DNA of 64,000 nucleotides from Eopsaltria australis (lineage: Eukaryota; Chordata; Aves; Passeriformes; Petroicidae), in the NCBI GenBank assembly GCA_034509425.1, contig JAVTVJ010001232.1, forward strand, positions 186,001 to 250,000, written 5' to 3'. This document shows, in pieces, positions 61,835-64,000 of the stretch (position 1 is its first letter; each line of letters starts with the position of its first letter). The notes under the pieces were generated by a model. The model worked only from the letters and a program-made list of their open reading frames with translations. It was not told the origin of the DNA and did not search any database. The translations under genes were made by a program, and so were the position numbers.

Positions 61835-64000
61835 GAGCTCACATGGAGACACTTCTGGATTTCAAACCTCCTTTGGGGTTAGAGCTGATCTTTAGCTACT
61901 AGTTATCAACAGTTGATTGCATTTCTTGCATTTCTCAGCAGAATGTGCTACTGACCATTTCAGGTTTCCTGTCTGAAGCAGTCTGGGGTTCTGCCCTGCC
62001 CGATCATTCCTCCCTTCTCATCTTTGGAGTGTACTAGAGAAAACATGAGGCACCCTAGTCTTGTAATATGTATCACACCTTCATTAACATTCCCTCTTAT
62101 CTCTTGCATGCCTGACTACAACCCCAGGAACTCTGTCTTTCGGAGTTATGTTTGAAAATGCAGGAAATGAAAAATCATAGGTTGGTCTGGTCCTGTTGCC
62201 ATGTGATTCAATTCCATGGCAATGAGCTGGTGTGACAAGCACTGCAAGACACTGAAGAAGTGTAAAGAGTAAAATAGTACCCTCCAGGTCTCTGTCAGAG
62301 GTAGTTGCTTTCTGCTCTGGGCATGTCTGTGTCCTGGTCTTGGGGTGAAATTCTACATCCATTTGTTGTTATTCTTCTGTGATTCTGTGGCAGGTTGCTG
62401 GGTGAAATATTGCTCTTTGTGCTGGTTCTTTTTTGGTTGCTTCTTCTCAAGGCAAGGCACAAGGTTTGGGAGGGGGGAGGCTGGTTTTGTTTTATTTTTG
62501 CCTGTTTTTGAACAGTGAGTCTGTGATAATTTCTGACAATTTGAATTTCTTGCTCTTCTTTTATTAAATTTTTTTGACATTGAAGAAGGAAATGTTTCTT
62601 CATTTTACCCTTTCTTGTCGCATTGGCCTCATGCAAAAAGAGCCCTTGCATTACGTTTGATATCTTCAGTTTCTACTTACAATTTAGTAGCTGATTCATC
62701 ATTTGGAAGCAGATTTCTTCAGCTGAGCACTCTGTATGGAAGTGAAGGAATATGTTGCAGAGCAACTTTACAGAGTAGAAAGTGTATATATGTGCTGATA
62801 CTCTGTATGTAAATGCAGTGATAGTTATGTGTAGTTATAGGAATTAGAAAAATAACATTCTATGCTTATTATAGGCATGCAGGAAATAAAATTTCAGATT
62901 TGTGGGACGTCCTGCTTTTTTTCAATGTGTTTTTCTTCAGTCAGAACAAAAATAATCTTTCCCCACCCATTTTAATACAGCTTTATGCTGCCTAATTTTA
63001 GGTGGTTTGTTTCATTTGACGTTTTTTCCTATACTGGGTCCTGACAAAAAAAGTTTAAAAATCAGAAATCCTCAATTATGCCATTCTAGTATACAAGTCC
63101 TTTCCTCTCTACTTGTTCTCCTTTTCTTTTTTGCTAGATGTTTTAATAACTATTGCACTGTTTTTATTTCAGTCAAATAGCATCTATTTTTCCTACTACA
63201 AGTGCTGTGTATTAAAATCTTGGTCTAGCTCCATTCTTCTTTATTAATGATTGTAATTATAGTGGCTCCATGGGTCTAAGTAGACTGGAGTTTTCTACTT
63301 TTCTTCTACAGATCTCAAAGATATAAACCACAGCTTGTTATTTTTAGCCTTTTTTATGCTTCACACCAGGTTAGTGGGACCCAGTGAGTGTCACCAGCAG
63401 GCTCAGGAATACAACTGACATCTCCTAACTCTTAGCTCTGCACTCATCTCCCTAGACCAAAGCACCAATATAAAAATAATCTGAAGCATCTGAGTGCTGG
63501 AATTGGAAAAGCAGATGTTTAACCTGCATATGCCTGCTTTAAATCTGTATTCCACACGAAGCTACCTGTGCTTGGCACTGTAACAGTGCCTAAAACAGAG
63601 TAATCTGGCTCCAAACCCCGCACTTGGCATGGGGGAAAAGTGATGACATTTACTTCTCTAAATGTGTTTTTGAAGAACTAATTTCACTGATGAGCGTGTG
63701 TGAAATGAGCTTCTGACTGAGATATATTAGGCTGTAAAACAGTCTCATTTACAGCTAGATCAGACAAAAACCAAGCGCATTTGACGGGCACAGTCCTGCC
63801 CTAGCAGTTGGAAACGCAAACGGATTATGAAATTCCTCTTCTAAGTGCCCCCCACGGGGTCTTTGCTTCAGATGCTTCAGTGTTTTTGCAAGAGGACCTG
63901 CTTGTTCTCTTCCAACACCGATTCCCTTTCAAAAATGTACTCTTTCAAATGTCTCTTTTGGAAGTACCTTTTTTCCCCCCTCTCAGCTTTATTTGTGAAG

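Larger units (their letters stand above)
58642..64000 (+). other. CACNA1I: Intron after the S4 exon (3' end outside window)
   Basis: The intron starts with a consensus donor GTAAGTCA in phase 1. The next expected exon (serine, then M-R-I-L-V of the S4-S5 linker, S5 and pore) is not found, so the intron is at least 5.4 kb. It contains one CR1 fragment and a candidate conserved tract, listed separately; the rest has no feature I recognise. Confidence 0.9.

Noticed and set aside
62370..62392. CR1 3' end at TTCTGTGATTCTGTGG
   Set aside because: The octamer-like words are present, but the upstream sequence has none of the other CR1 landmarks.
1..64000. CRISPR arrays, operons, phage, toxin-antitoxin or other prokaryotic systems
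   Set aside because: The window is intron-rich vertebrate DNA. No regularly spaced repeats and no dense coding were seen.

Overview
The window is vertebrate, almost certainly avian, nuclear DNA. It carries exons typical of a large voltage-gated calcium channel gene, separated by very long introns. The interspersed repeats are bird-type: many CR1 LINE fragments ending in the ATTCTRTG-like octamer, a bird-type endogenous retrovirus LTR, and one tRNA-Ile-headed SINE with a CR1-like tail. That SINE resembles one I recall from songbirds, so a passerine is plausible but not proven. I see no bacterial-type operons, CRISPR arrays, phages or CpG-island promoter.

Only three protein-coding segments can be supported, all on the + strand and all from one gene, a T-type (Cav3) calcium channel alpha-1 subunit best matched to CACNA1I (Cav3.3). 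Exon A (41772-41883) encodes segment S1 of domain I and the cysteine-rich S1-S2 loop. Exon B (42880-43013) encodes S2 to S3. Exon C (58544-58641) encodes the end of S3 and the S4 voltage sensor. Reading frames join exactly across the introns (phase 0 between A and B, phase 2 between B and C), and exon C ends in phase 1. The N-terminal exon lies upstream of the window and the S5/pore exons lie downstream.

Layout: 1-41771 is intron upstream of exon A, at least 41.8 kb long. It has a minor-spliceosome (U12, AT-AC type) 3' end: a TTTTCTTGAC branch site, AC as the last two bases and no usable AG. 41884-42879 is a 1.0 kb ordinary intron. 43014-58543 is a 15.5 kb intron. 58642-64000 is the start of the next intron. 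The introns hold CR1 pieces, an antisense ERV LTR (1811-2375), a CpG-rich LTR-like block with a strong stem-loop (55152-55510), the SINE (18684-18822), older degraded repeats and simple repeats. They also hold several AT-rich, homeodomain-site-like tracts that could be conserved enhancers.

The longest open frames outside the three exons (214, 196, 163 and 140 codons) are about what chance gives in 64 kb of non-coding DNA and match no family I know. I did not find a new defence-like or enzymatic system. The most notable items are the AT-AC intron end, the SINE, the CpG-rich LTR-like insert, and an uninterrupted 48-nt pyrimidine tract before the S4 exon.
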